Positions 28,716 to 36,985 of a stretch of 64,000 nt of DNA are shown here, piece after piece. Source of the DNA: CAVQFO01 sp963711725 (GTDB taxonomy: Bacteria > Pseudomonadota > Gammaproteobacteria > Nitrococcales > Aquisalimonadaceae); assembly GCA_963711725.1 (NCBI GenBank), contig CAVQFO010000022.1:1-64000 (forward strand), read 5' to 3'. The translations under genes and the position numbers were made by a program. Within the stretch, counting starts at the first letter, position 1; every line of letters starts with the position of its first letter. A model generated the notes under the pieces. That model made no database searches. It worked only from the letters and a program-made list of their open reading frames with translations, and had not been told where the DNA came from.

Positions 28716-29054
28716 ATGATGATCTATCGTTGCTGCACCGCCGCGCTCGCGTGCCTGTTCGTGGGCTCTGCTCTGGCTAATCCGCCGGTGATGAAGAACG
28801 ACCCCAAACGACCGGTCAAGGAGATCAGCCGGGATCTGGGCGTGACGCCGGATCAGTTCGCCGCCTGTTTCAATAGCGTGCACCCCACGCCGGGCGGCGC
28901 CCGTCCGGAGTCGTCGGGGCGGGTGCATGCCAACAAATCAGTGCTTCTCCCTTGTCTGCAAAAGGCCAACCCGGCAATCACCAACGAATCTCTGGACGCG
29001 GTGATGGATCGCTACCGACCCGGGGGCCGGGCGGCGCAGGAACCGAGGAGCTAA
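28716..29054 (+). CDS. Small exported protein, unknown function
   Basis: The 112-residue precursor has a short signal peptide (CCTAALACLFVGSALA) and a mature part with two Cys (QFAACF and LLPCLQK) that could form a disulfide. The segment NESLDAVMDRYRPGG near the end looks conserved in style, but I cannot name a family with a known function. The start follows GAGG. Confidence 0.6.
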   Translation: MMIYRCCTAALACLFVGSALANPPVMKNDPKRPVKEISRDLGVTPDQFAACFNSVHPTPGGARPESSGRVHANKSVLLPCLQKANPAITNESLDAVMDRYRPGGRAAQEPRS

Positions 29055-29055
29055 T

Positions 29056-29199
29056 GCGTTGGTTGGGCTGACGAAGGAAGCCCAACATTCCAAAACCGCC
29101 GGCGGCCTGCGACCGGAGGCCTCGCCCAACAACTTCGTCGCGCGGGTTTTGGCGAACCGGGTGAGGGTGTTGGGCTTCCTTTGTCAGCCCAACCAACGA
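29056..29199. repeat. Long inverted repeat between convergent genes
   Basis: Arms of about 31 bases (29056-29086 and 29169-29199) are complementary with one mismatch; each begins CGTTGGTTGGGCTGAC. Each arm also contains a smaller palindrome (GTTGGGCT...AGCCCAAC). It may stop transcription from both sides. Confidence 0.85.
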
Positions 29200-29246
29200 C
29201 CCCCGTCGTGGAGAACGGGCCCGCCGGTGTGCGCGGGCCCTGGCCG

Positions 29247-29762
29247 TCAGCTCGGATCGATTTCCGTGGACAAGGTCTTGCGCATGGTATGGCGCATCAG
29301 TTCGTCCCAGGCGACGTCGTAGGTCAGGGCGACCTTGGCGACCTGTTCGGTATTGAACGCGTCGGTCCACCAATCGCTGAAGCTGTGGCGCGCCACGAAC
29401 TGCAGCGTTAGCACCTGCTCCTCGCCGGGCTCCAGGCGGCTGTCGCCGGCGTGCAGGTTGGTGATTCCGCGGAAGCGAGTGGAGCCAAAGCTGCCCACTG
29501 GCGAGATCAGATCGGCATAGTACGTTTCCTCGATTGACCACAACATGTTCGTGAAGACCAACTGCGGCCCGTCGTAGGAATAGCTGCCGAGGCGCTCTTC
29601 GAGGATGCGCCAATGCTTGTTATTGGGCGCGGTGTTCATGGCCTCGACCACCATGGTGAACGGCTCGCCTTCATTGATTTGGTGGCCGACCTTGGCGCGG
29701 ATGTAGCTGGTGATGCGCAGGTTGCTGGAGATTTCGTTGTAGAGTGCTTGCAGGTGACTCAA
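29247..29762 (-). CDS. Conserved-looking soluble protein, unknown function
   Basis: The 171-residue protein has no signal peptide or membrane segment. It starts SHLQALYNEISSNLRITSYIRAKVG and has a central beta-rich part (RFRGITNLHAGDSRLEPGEEQVLTLQFVARHSFSDWWTD). Base use resembles its neighbours. I do not recognise a family. It is divergent from the MHS transporter; the ~110-base spacer is A/T-richer than average. Confidence 0.6.
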   Translation of the reverse strand: MSHLQALYNEISSNLRITSYIRAKVGHQINEGEPFTMVVEAMNTAPNNKHWRILEERLGSYSYDGPQLVFTNMLWSIEETYYADLISPVGSFGSTRFRGITNLHAGDSRLEPGEEQVLTLQFVARHSFSDWWTDAFNTEQVAKVALTYDVAWDELMRHTMRKTLSTEIDPS

Positions 29763-29875
29763 TTGTTTTGCTCCTGGAACCGGGGTTGAAGAGTGGGAAA
29801 GAAAAAATTTAGACCAGCGCCCCGGTTAGTCAAGCTTGTGAAAACGATCGATCAGAAAAAGCAGAATAGGGCTTC

Positions 29876-31144
29876 ATGGTAGTTGGAAAGCGGCACACGG
29901 CATTACTCGCCGGATTCATCGGCAACGTAGTCGAGTGGTACGACTTCGCGCTCTACGGCTATATGGCGGGCATCCTCTCCGGCTTGTTCTTCCCCGGGGA
30001 GAACACGACGGCCGCGCTGATCGCGACTTACGGCATCTTTGCCGCCGGGTTCCTGATGCGGCCCCTGGGCTCGGCGGTATTCGGCTGGCTGGGCGACACC
30101 ATCGGGCGCAGTCCCACCATGTTGATCTCGGTGACCCTGATGGCCTTGCCGACGATTCTGCTTGGCTGCCTGCCGACGTATGACTCCGTGGGTGTCTGGG
30201 CGCCGGCGCTTCTGGTCGTGATCCGCCTGGTTCAGGGGCTGTCCGTCGGCGGCGAGTTCAGCAGTTCGGTGACCTATCTGGTGGAGACGGCCGAGGACGG
30301 CCGCCGCGGGTTCTCCGGGAGCTGGGCCAATACCGGAAGTATGGTGGGGATGCTGTTGGGCTCCGGGGTGGCGGCGGCGGTGACGACGGTGCTCTCTCCG
30401 CATTCGTTGCAGCAATGGGGCTGGCGGCTGCCCTTCCTGTTGGGTGGGGTGATCGGTGTGATCTCCATCCTGCTGCGCCGGAAGCTGCCCCAATCGGAGC
30501 ATTTTCAGCGGCATCACGATGAGCGCCCGTCCACCTCGCCGCTGCTCCAGGCCTTTACCACCAACCGCCGGGAGATGATCCAGGCCATCGTGTTTGCCTC
30601 GGCGTACGGGGTTCTGTTTTATCTTCCCCTGGTCTATCTCCCGGAGTGGCTGCATCTCCAGACGGGAATGCCCCGGGGCACGGCGCTGCGGATCAATACC
30701 GCGGCGACGGCGTTTCTGCTGTTGCTGATCCCCGTCTCGGGCTGGGTCAGCGATCGGCTGTTTCGGAGAACGCATTACATCGCCGGCGCCATGTTGTTGA
30801 TGGCGGTCGTGGCGGTTCCTCTTTATGTGTGGCTCGCGGGCGATGGGGTTTGGGGCGCGGTGGTGGTCCAGTTCGTGCTGGTCACGTTGCTTGCGGTGCC
30901 CCTCGGGGCGGCCCCGGCGATGTTCGTGGAGCTGTTTCCCGCCGCGGATCGGCTCTCGGGGTATTCCGTCGCCTACAACCTGGGACTCGGGGTGGTCGGC
31001 GGCGCCACACCCATGTTCGCGACCTGGCTGATCGCGGTGACGGGACTGGCCGTGGCCCCCGCCTGGCTGCTGACGGCGGTGGCGCTGGTGGCGTTCCTGG
31101 TGATGCTCTGGGTGCACGACGGAAGCCGCGAGCCGCTGCGCTGA
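29876..31144 (+). CDS. MHS-family major facilitator transporter (ProP/KgtP-like)
   Basis: The 422-residue protein has 12 membrane helices. Metabolite:H+ symporter signatures are GNVVEWYDFALYGYMA at the N-terminus, GWLGDTIGR in loop 2-3, and RLVQGLSVGGEFSSSVTYLVE in helix 4. Such carriers import compatible solutes or organic acids with protons. The substrate cannot be fixed from sequence. A divergent gene of unknown function shares its promoter region. Confidence 0.9.
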   Translation: MVVGKRHTALLAGFIGNVVEWYDFALYGYMAGILSGLFFPGENTTAALIATYGIFAAGFLMRPLGSAVFGWLGDTIGRSPTMLISVTLMALPTILLGCLPTYDSVGVWAPALLVVIRLVQGLSVGGEFSSSVTYLVETAEDGRRGFSGSWANTGSMVGMLLGSGVAAAVTTVLSPHSLQQWGWRLPFLLGGVIGVISILLRRKLPQSEHFQRHHDERPSTSPLLQAFTTNRREMIQAIVFASAYGVLFYLPLVYLPEWLHLQTGMPRGTALRINTAATAFLLLLIPVSGWVSDRLFRRTHYIAGAMLLMAVVAVPLYVWLAGDGVWGAVVVQFVLVTLLAVPLGAAPAMFVELFPAADRLSGYSVAYNLGLGVVGGATPMFATWLIAVTGLAVAPAWLLTAVALVAFLVMLWVHDGSREPLR

Positions 31145-31445
31145 GTCGGCGGCTCGGCCGGGTCGGTGGGTTACGCGTCGCTAACCCACCCTACATTGAT
31201 GGCCCCCATCGGCCACAACCTCAGCACCAGCGAACGGGATTCCCTCCCAGGTCAATATTTCCGATTCGCAGCGATGACTGGAGCCGCGTGACGGTCATGC
31301 CTTCGCGCCCTGGGCGCCAAGCCGCTATTCCTGGTTGCCTATCCTGCCTACACTTTTCACACTGGAATACCGTGTTGCCGGCCCGAGTGGGGCGGCACGG
31401 TTCGTTGATTGTGGACGGATGATCCTCACGCCGGAGCCCAACACC
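31145..31445. repeat. Spacer with hairpin repeat A3
   Basis: The 300-base spacer holds hairpin repeat A3 (GGTGGGTTACGCGTCGC and TAACCCACCCTACATTGAT) at 31165-31200. The rest, to the PanB-like start, shows no other clear element. Confidence 0.75.
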
Positions 31446-32192
31446 ATGAAGCAGACCGCCGAAGCCCTTCGGAAGATGAAGTCCATGAGCCCGGTTCCCA
31501 TGCTCACGGCCTATACCACCCCCGTAGCCCGCTGCCTGGAGCAGGCGGGCGTGCCCGTGCTGCTGGTGGGCGATACGGTGGGCATGGTGGAGATGGGGTT
31601 TTCCAGCACCCGGGAGGTGACCTTGGAGCACATGGAATACCACATCGGCGCCGTGCGCCGGGGCGCGCCGGAGACCCACATCATCGGTGATCTTCCCTAC
31701 GACAGTGACCGGGACCCGGAGACCGCGTTGAACAGCGCTCGAAGACTTCTGGCGGCGGGCGCGGACAGCATCAAGCTGGAAGGGCCGAAGTACGACGTCA
31801 TCCGCCGCCTGGTGGCCAGTGGGGTCGATGTCGTGGGCCATACCGGGCTGACGCCGCAGACGGCCGCCAGCTTCAAACAGGTTGGGCGGGGCGCCGAAGA
31901 TGCCGAGCGGGTCCGTGGCGAGGCCGTCGGCATCGCCGATGCCGGCGCATTCATGCTGGTTTTGGAGCATATTCCGGACGCGCTGGCGGAGGCCATCACG
32001 CGGTCTGTCTCTATTCCCACCATCGGCATCGGCGCGGGGCCGCTCTGCGACGGTCAGGTGCTGGTGATCAACGACGCCATCGGCCTGGGTGATCGATGGC
32101 CGCCCTTCTCGCGGCAATATGCCTACCTTGGCAAGGCCATCGTCGAGGCCGCGGAGGCTTTCGTTAACCAGGTGACGGGGCGAACCTACTAG
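31446..32192 (+). CDS. panB: PanB-like ketopantoate hydroxymethyltransferase, divergent
   Basis: The 248-residue protein keeps the main PanB residues: Asp in LLVGDTVGMV, Asp in IGDLPYDS, Lys-Glu in SIKLEGPK and Glu in VLEHIP. It also keeps GIGAGPLCDGQVLV. The family converts 2-oxoisovalerate and methylene-tetrahydrofolate to ketopantoate for coenzyme A. It departs from typical PanB in having TAYT for TAYD, HTGLTPQ for HLGLTPQ, no GGYKVQGR loop and a shortened C-terminus. No panC is nearby. It may be a paralogue with a changed substrate. The start has GGAG nine bases upstream. Confidence 0.8.
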   Translation: MKQTAEALRKMKSMSPVPMLTAYTTPVARCLEQAGVPVLLVGDTVGMVEMGFSSTREVTLEHMEYHIGAVRRGAPETHIIGDLPYDSDRDPETALNSARRLLAAGADSIKLEGPKYDVIRRLVASGVDVVGHTGLTPQTAASFKQVGRGAEDAERVRGEAVGIADAGAFMLVLEHIPDALAEAITRSVSIPTIGIGAGPLCDGQVLVINDAIGLGDRWPPFSRQYAYLGKAIVEAAEAFVNQVTGRTY

Positions 32193-32290
32193 AGATTTCG
32201 CCGCGTGCCTTGAGAATCGCCGACGCCGGCCAAACACACTCTCCGCGTCGGCTTCATGCCATACCCGCCGAATACAGAAGGTGACAACCC

Positions 32291-33292
32291 ATGACACAGG
32301 AAAACGTTCAGGTCCGACTCGCCAAGCGTCCCGTCGGTGAACCCAAGCAAACAGACTTCGAGATCACCCGCGAGCCGGTGCCCCAACCCGGCGACGGTGA
32401 GGTGCTGGTCGAGGTTCAGTATCTGTCCCTGGATCCGGCGATGCGGGGCTGGATGAATGAAGGCAAGTCCTACATCGAGCCAGTGGAATTGGGGGATGTG
32501 ATGCGGGCGTTGGGCGCCGGGAAGGTGATCGAATCCAACGATCCCAAGCTGAAGGAGGGCGACTCCGTGACCGGCCAGTTCGGGGTGCAGCGTTACGCGG
32601 TGGCCCAGGGCCGGACCCTGAACAAGGTCGATCCGGAAATCGCGCCATTGACGACCTACCTCCACGTCCTGGGCATGACGGGGATGACCGGCTACTTCGG
32701 CATCCTTGAAGTGGGCGAGCTCAAGGAGGGCGACAACGTGCTGATATCCGGCGCCGCGGGAGCGGTGGGCTCCGTGGCGGGGCAGATTGCGAAGATCAAG
32801 GGCTGCAAGGTCGTCGGCATCGCGGGCGGCAAGGAGAAGTGCGACTACCTGGTCAATGAGCTGGGGTTCGACGACGCCGTGGACTACCGCAACGAAGATA
32901 TCTACAAGGGCTTGAAGCGGGCCTGCCCGGACGGTGTGGACGTGTTCTTCGACAACGTCGGCGGGGATATTCTCGATGCCGCGTTGACCCGCCTGCGCCG
33001 CCATGCCCGGGTGGTGATTTGCGGCGCCATTTCCCAATACAACAACACCGAGGCGCCCCAGGGGCCCAGCAACTATCTGTCTCTGCTGGTTAATCGTGCC
33101 CGAATGCAGGGCATGGTGGTGTTCGACTACGCCGACCGATACGGCGAGGCCGCGAAGGAAATGGCGGGCTGGATGCGCGCTGGCAAACTCAAGCACCGCG
33201 AGCATGTGGTGGAGGATCTGGAGAGCTTTCCGGAGCGGCTGATGATGCTGTTTCGCGGCGAGAACTTCGGCAAGCTGGTGCTGAAGGTTTAG
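32291..33292 (+). CDS. NADP-dependent medium-chain reductase (PTGR/CurA-like)
   Basis: The 333-residue protein belongs to the zinc-free medium-chain reductases: LSLDPAMRGWMNE and VGDVM-type loops, TAYGMTG-like LGMTGMTGYFGILEVG, and the nucleotide site SGAAGAVGSVAGQIAKIKGCKVVGIAGG. The family reduces alpha,beta-unsaturated ketones, as in leukotriene B4 12-hydroxydehydrogenase and curcumin reductase. It could detoxify reactive enones. It lies about 100 bases after the PanB-like gene on the same strand. Confidence 0.92.
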   Translation: MTQENVQVRLAKRPVGEPKQTDFEITREPVPQPGDGEVLVEVQYLSLDPAMRGWMNEGKSYIEPVELGDVMRALGAGKVIESNDPKLKEGDSVTGQFGVQRYAVAQGRTLNKVDPEIAPLTTYLHVLGMTGMTGYFGILEVGELKEGDNVLISGAAGAVGSVAGQIAKIKGCKVVGIAGGKEKCDYLVNELGFDDAVDYRNEDIYKGLKRACPDGVDVFFDNVGGDILDAALTRLRRHARVVICGAISQYNNTEAPQGPSNYLSLLVNRARMQGMVVFDYADRYGEAAKEMAGWMRAGKLKHREHVVEDLESFPERLMMLFRGENFGKLVLKV

Positions 33293-33500
33293 GGAGACCC
33301 TGATTCATTCACGCGCCCGCGCTCGCCATGAACGGCCGCGGGCGTTTGCCGCACGCAATCGAAAACCGGCCCCTTCCTCGGGCTCGAAAACCCACTATTT
33401 TGCTGCCGCCTGGCGGCTGTCCGCCGGGCTCCACCTGGATCGGTGGTACTATGGATGGGTGCCCGATACGGGCGGTAATGGCGGAATGAGGATTTCCTCA

Positions 33501-33911
33501 ATGAATCAGAAGCAGTTGTTTGACCGGCTCGGCGCGCCTCTCAGCAATACGAGATCGTCGCGCGGATCGGTGCGGGCCCAGGATGGCGTGGTTTTTCTTC
33601 GAGTGTGGCAGGATGAGGCGAAGCAGCTTGACGGCAAGTTGTTCATGCGGGTCACGACGAGCCAGGAATCGGAAGACGGCGACGCCGAGAGCCCGGGTTA
33701 CCAGGAACGGCTTGAGCACGTGGAGCGCGTCAAGAACGGCGCCAAGACCTACATGGTCATGTATCGTGCGGCGGGCGGTGCCGCCCATCCGCGCCAGGGC
33801 GGTGTCTTCAACGACAGGGAGCTGTTTGTGGGAGGCGACGTCAAGGAAGTCGACGGTGAAGTCTGGGTGGAACTGTCCGAGCGGATTCCCGTCCGCGAGG
33901 CGATGGCCTGA
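33501..33911 (+). CDS. Hypothetical soluble protein
   Basis: The 136-residue protein has no signal or membrane segment. Its N-terminus (KQLFDRLGAPLSNTRSSRGSV) and central FLRVWQDEAKQLDGKLFMRV look like a real, well-folded protein, but I do not recognise the family. GAGGATTTCC precedes the chosen ATG; a 14-codon upstream extension begins at 33459. Confidence 0.6.
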   Translation: MNQKQLFDRLGAPLSNTRSSRGSVRAQDGVVFLRVWQDEAKQLDGKLFMRVTTSQESEDGDAESPGYQERLEHVERVKNGAKTYMVMYRAAGGAAHPRQGGVFNDRELFVGGDVKEVDGEVWVELSERIPVREAMA

Positions 33912-34005
33912 CCTGAAGCGGTTGCCGCGATTGGTGACCCGGCGCGGGTCGGGTCTTCATGTTCCAGGAGCAGCATCGCCGCCTTGTCGTTGAGAATGCC
34001 CCCTC

Positions 34006-34050
34006 GGGCTTGATTTGAATCAAGCCCTGATCCTTCCGCTGGTTTAGTGT
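34006..34050 (+). promoter_or_regulatory. FNR/ANR/DNR-type box with a matching -10 element
   Basis: TTGAT-TTGA-ATCAA at 34010-34023 matches the FNR consensus TTGAT-N4-ATCAA exactly and is extended by GGGC/GCCC to ten-base arms. TAGTGT at 34045-34050 fits a -10 element for a class II promoter, with the box centred near -41.5. Transcription would start near 34058, about 60 bases before the ODP-type gene. No T-run follows, so it is not a terminator. Confidence 0.75.
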
Positions 34051-34119
34051 TCACCTGCCTCGGAATTCCCGAGGGCGGCGTTCGGCCGCGTTCACTAACG
34101 ACAGGCAGTGGAAGGGCAG

Positions 34120-34887
34120 ATGGCGGTAGAACTCTATAACGATGGGCGGCACCAATGTTTGGCATTCGATTCACTGGTTGCCGGTGAGGGCGTTCAGGCC
34201 AACCAGTTCCTGATCGTAGACGGCGACCACACGGCGCTGCTGGACCCCGGCGGCGACATGACCTACACCCCGCTGTCACTGGCGCTGGGTCGGTACATCC
34301 GGGTCAAGAATCTGGACTACGTACTGGCTTCGCATCAGGACCCCGACATCATCGCCTCGCTGGATAGCTGGCTGATGTATACCGACTGCAAGGTGGTGTG
34401 CTCGGAACTGTGGACGCGCTTTCTGCCGCACCTGGTGCCCAGCTACCGGAGCCGGGACGTGGATCGGCGGATCATGGGCCTGCCGGACCGGGGCGGGCGT
34501 ATCCGCCTCGGTGAGAATTACCTGATCGCATTGCCTGCACACTTCCTGCACTCCGTGGGCAATTTTCATTTCTACGATCCCGTGAGCCGCATCCTGTTTT
34601 CGGGCGACGTGGGCGCATCCATGGTGGAAGACGAACCCAGCCGGCCCGTCGAGGATTTCGACGCCCACGTGCCGACGATGATCGATTTCCACCGCCGCTA
34701 CATGACGTCCAACCGGGCGTGCCGCCTTTGGTCCAACATGGTCCGCGCCCTGGAGATCGACATGATCGTGCCCCAGCACGGTCGGCCATTTAAGGGCGAA
34801 CACGTGATCAACAGCTTCCTGGACTGGATGGCGAACCTGGAATGCGGGGTGGACTTGATCACCCAGACCGACTACCGCGTGCCGTAG
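34120..34887 (+). CDS. Orphan ODP-type metallo-beta-lactamase-fold (di-iron oxygen-binding) protein
   Basis: The 255-residue protein is a single metallo-beta-lactamase domain of the flavodiiron/ODP branch. The metal motif reads HQDPD (His72, Asp74, Asp76) instead of HxHxDH, followed by HFLHSVGNF, FSGDVG and VPQHGRPFKG, which supply the remaining His and Asp ligands. This set is known from ODP sensor domains and the diiron domain of flavodiiron proteins, which bind or reduce O2 or NO. No flavodoxin or rubredoxin domain follows, so an electron partner or a sensing role is open. The FNR box upstream suggests induction under low oxygen. GGAAGGG supports the ATG start. Confidence 0.85.
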   Translation: MAVELYNDGRHQCLAFDSLVAGEGVQANQFLIVDGDHTALLDPGGDMTYTPLSLALGRYIRVKNLDYVLASHQDPDIIASLDSWLMYTDCKVVCSELWTRFLPHLVPSYRSRDVDRRIMGLPDRGGRIRLGENYLIALPAHFLHSVGNFHFYDPVSRILFSGDVGASMVEDEPSRPVEDFDAHVPTMIDFHRRYMTSNRACRLWSNMVRALEIDMIVPQHGRPFKGEHVINSFLDWMANLECGVDLITQTDYRVP

Positions 34888-35062
34888 TTGGGAGAAGAGC
34901 GACGACTCCTGGCGTCCGGCCCACGGCGTGAGCCGCGCCGCCGCTTGGCGGGCCAACCGTTTGGCGGAGGGGCTGGAGGTCGGGTTGGCGCTGGGGCAGA
35001 ATTCGTCGACGCCGCCGTCGGCGGCTGACTCCATACAATAAACGTTGCAGGGAAGGACCATT

Positions 35063-35569
35063 GTGAAGAACTATCTCGCCCCCTTTTACCTTATTGCTCT
35101 TATGACGCTGACGGCCGTTGCCGCCGTTGCCGCTCCCCACAATGTGGTGCCGCTGACTCCGCCCAAGGTTGACGTACCCACCGGCCTGACCATGAAGCAG
35201 ATCCACAAAGCCGCCTACATGGCTGCCGTGGTTCGCGACTGGCGGGTGACGGGTGACAACGTTCAGGCGCACTACATCGATGCCGAATACCCCATCCGGG
35301 TGCACGTGGCGCGCGTGCGCATCGACTACTCGGGCACGCCGATCAAGTTCCTGTATCGCAAGAGCGACAATCTGGAGCACGGTTGGAAAAAACAGGCGGC
35401 TACGCAAAAGGGTCCGTTGGCGAACCTCCAGACCGTTAGCGATTGGTCCCTGTCCGATACGCCCGAAGGAACCACCGGGATCGAAATGGTGCACATCAAA
35501 TACAACATCTGGCTTGAGGAATTGGGCCGGACACTGCAAGGAACGCTGGGCCTGGTCACCCTCGACTAG
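35063..35569 (+). CDS. Exported protein, unknown function
   Basis: The 168-residue precursor has a signal peptide (YLAPFYLIALMTLTAVAAVAA) cut before PHNVVPL. The mature part has a SCP-like helix (LTMKQIHKAAYMAAVVRDW) and a beta-rich middle (RVHVARVRIDYSGTPIKFLY). I do not recognise the family. The GTG start follows GGGAAGGA. It lies between the ODP-type gene and modE, same strand, so it may share the FNR-controlled transcript. Confidence 0.65.
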   Translation: MKNYLAPFYLIALMTLTAVAAVAAPHNVVPLTPPKVDVPTGLTMKQIHKAAYMAAVVRDWRVTGDNVQAHYIDAEYPIRVHVARVRIDYSGTPIKFLYRKSDNLEHGWKKQAATQKGPLANLQTVSDWSLSDTPEGTTGIEMVHIKYNIWLEELGRTLQGTLGLVTLD

Positions 35570-35741
35570 CCCCGCGTTCGACCCTTTCGAGTCCAGCCAC
35601 GAATTAACCGTTCCCGCGCTGTGCGCGAAACCGGCATGCGCGGGGACGGTTTGCTCTCCCCGGGGCGATTTTGTCGCGCGGCGAGGTTTCGTCCGCACTA
35701 CACTGAAGCCAGGTTGCGTTCCATCCGAAAAGGTGAGGTCA

Positions 35742-36551
35742 ATGGCGAAACCGGAGTCCGATCCCGGTTCGGTGGCGGGAAGCCTGTGGATCAATCGCGC
35801 CGGCCAGCCGGTGTTTGCGGCGGACCACGTGGCGCTGCTTGAGGCCATCGACCGGGAAGGTTCCATCAGCGGCGCGGCCCGCCATCTCGGGATCAGCTAC
35901 AAGACGGCATGGGATCGGGTGGACGCCATGAACAACCTGGCCGGCCGCGAATTGGTGGTTCGCGCCACGGGCGGCCGGCGCGGTGGCGGAACGGCGCTGA
36001 CCGATGATGCCCGCCACCTGATCGGCGGTTTCCGGGCGATGGAGGCGGAGCATCAGCGCTTCCTCCGGCGCATGAGCGAACAGTTCGAGGGGTTCGAGGA
36101 ACTTCAGGACCTGGCGAGGAGGTTGTCCGTGAAGACCAGCGCGCGCAATCAGTTTCACGGAACGGTGACGCGCATCGTTCGGGGAGCCGTCAACGCCGAG
36201 GTGGAGCTTCGCATCGCCGGCGGCCACCACATCGTGGCCGTTATCACGGAGCACAGCCTGGAGCGGCTGGGGCTGAAGGAAGGCTCCGAGGCACATGCTC
36301 TGATCAAGGCTTCCACGGTCATTCTCGCGACCGATCCCGATGTGGAACTCAGTGCCCGGAACAAGCTGTGCGGGACCGTGGCCCGGGTGAATCAGGGGCC
36401 GGTGAACAGCGATGTCGTCATCGATCTGGGCGGCGGCGCCACCATCAGCGCGGTGGTGACCACCGACAGCTTCCGGCGGATGGATCTGGACGAGGGCGCG
36501 GTGGCGTGCGCCCTGTTCAAGGCGTCCAGTGTGATATTGGCGGGGGGGTAG
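35742..36551 (+). CDS. modE: Molybdate-responsive regulator ModE
   Basis: The 269-residue protein has the ModE layout: a winged HTH (about 20-125) with LLEAIDREGSISGAARHLGISYKTAWDRVDAMNNLAGRELVVRATGGRRGGGTALT in its usual order, then two Mop/TOBE domains (starting SARNQFHGTVTRIVRGAVNAEV and SARNKLCGTVARVNQGPVNSDV). ModE binds molybdate through the Mop pair and represses modABC. A matching operator lies upstream of modA at 39501-39524. The gene is convergent with modC. The ATG after AGGTGAGG is chosen over longer readings. Confidence 0.93.
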   Translation: MAKPESDPGSVAGSLWINRAGQPVFAADHVALLEAIDREGSISGAARHLGISYKTAWDRVDAMNNLAGRELVVRATGGRRGGGTALTDDARHLIGGFRAMEAEHQRFLRRMSEQFEGFEELQDLARRLSVKTSARNQFHGTVTRIVRGAVNAEVELRIAGGHHIVAVITEHSLERLGLKEGSEAHALIKASTVILATDPDVELSARNKLCGTVARVNQGPVNSDVVIDLGGGATISAVVTTDSFRRMDLDEGAVACALFKASSVILAGG

Positions 36552-36985
36552 TTGGGGTATTTTGTTTGGGTCCCTTTGTCTGCCGGGAGCGCAGTCTGAA
36601 AAAATCGCCCGGGGTTCAACCACAGAGGACACAGAGTTGCACAGAGAAGGGTAAAAACGATCTTCCTTGTATTTTTGTCCTTCGTGTAACTCTGTGTCCT
36701 CTGTGGTGAACGCTTTGCGGAAACGGATCCTCCCCCCTTAATTGTTTTCGGAGGCCGTGACGTCTCTGCCGTCGGCGAGCCACGTCACCTGCATGAAACG
36801 CTGTGCAATCCAGAAATCCCCGGATTCCGCTTTGCTTCATCCGGGCTACGCGACCGTTTCGGTCCCCCTCTCTCGCCAGGGGCGAGGGGAGCAAGAGGCG
36901 GGTTTCGCCGAAGCTTGCCAGTCCGCCCTCCCTGCCCGGGTGGGCGAGGGTCAGGGAGAGGGCGAGTAGAAGAAAATGAGGCTGT
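36552..36985. repeat. Spacer between modE and modC with two repeat types
   Basis: An inverted repeat with ~23-base arms built on CCACAGAGGACACAGAGTT lies at 36615-36710. A reverse-oriented CTCTCGCC...GGCGAGGGGAG block (family B) lies near 36862-36895, with further GGGAGAGGGCGAG up to 36966. No coding frame looks real here. Confidence 0.8.

Noticed and set aside
33311..33348. GCCCGCG/CGCGGGC hairpin after the medium-chain reductase as a terminator
   Set aside because: The stem is short and followed only by GTTTGCC, so support is too weak.
34006..34027. FNR palindrome read as a terminator stem
   Set aside because: No T-run follows on either strand, and the match to TTGAT-N4-ATCAA is exact.
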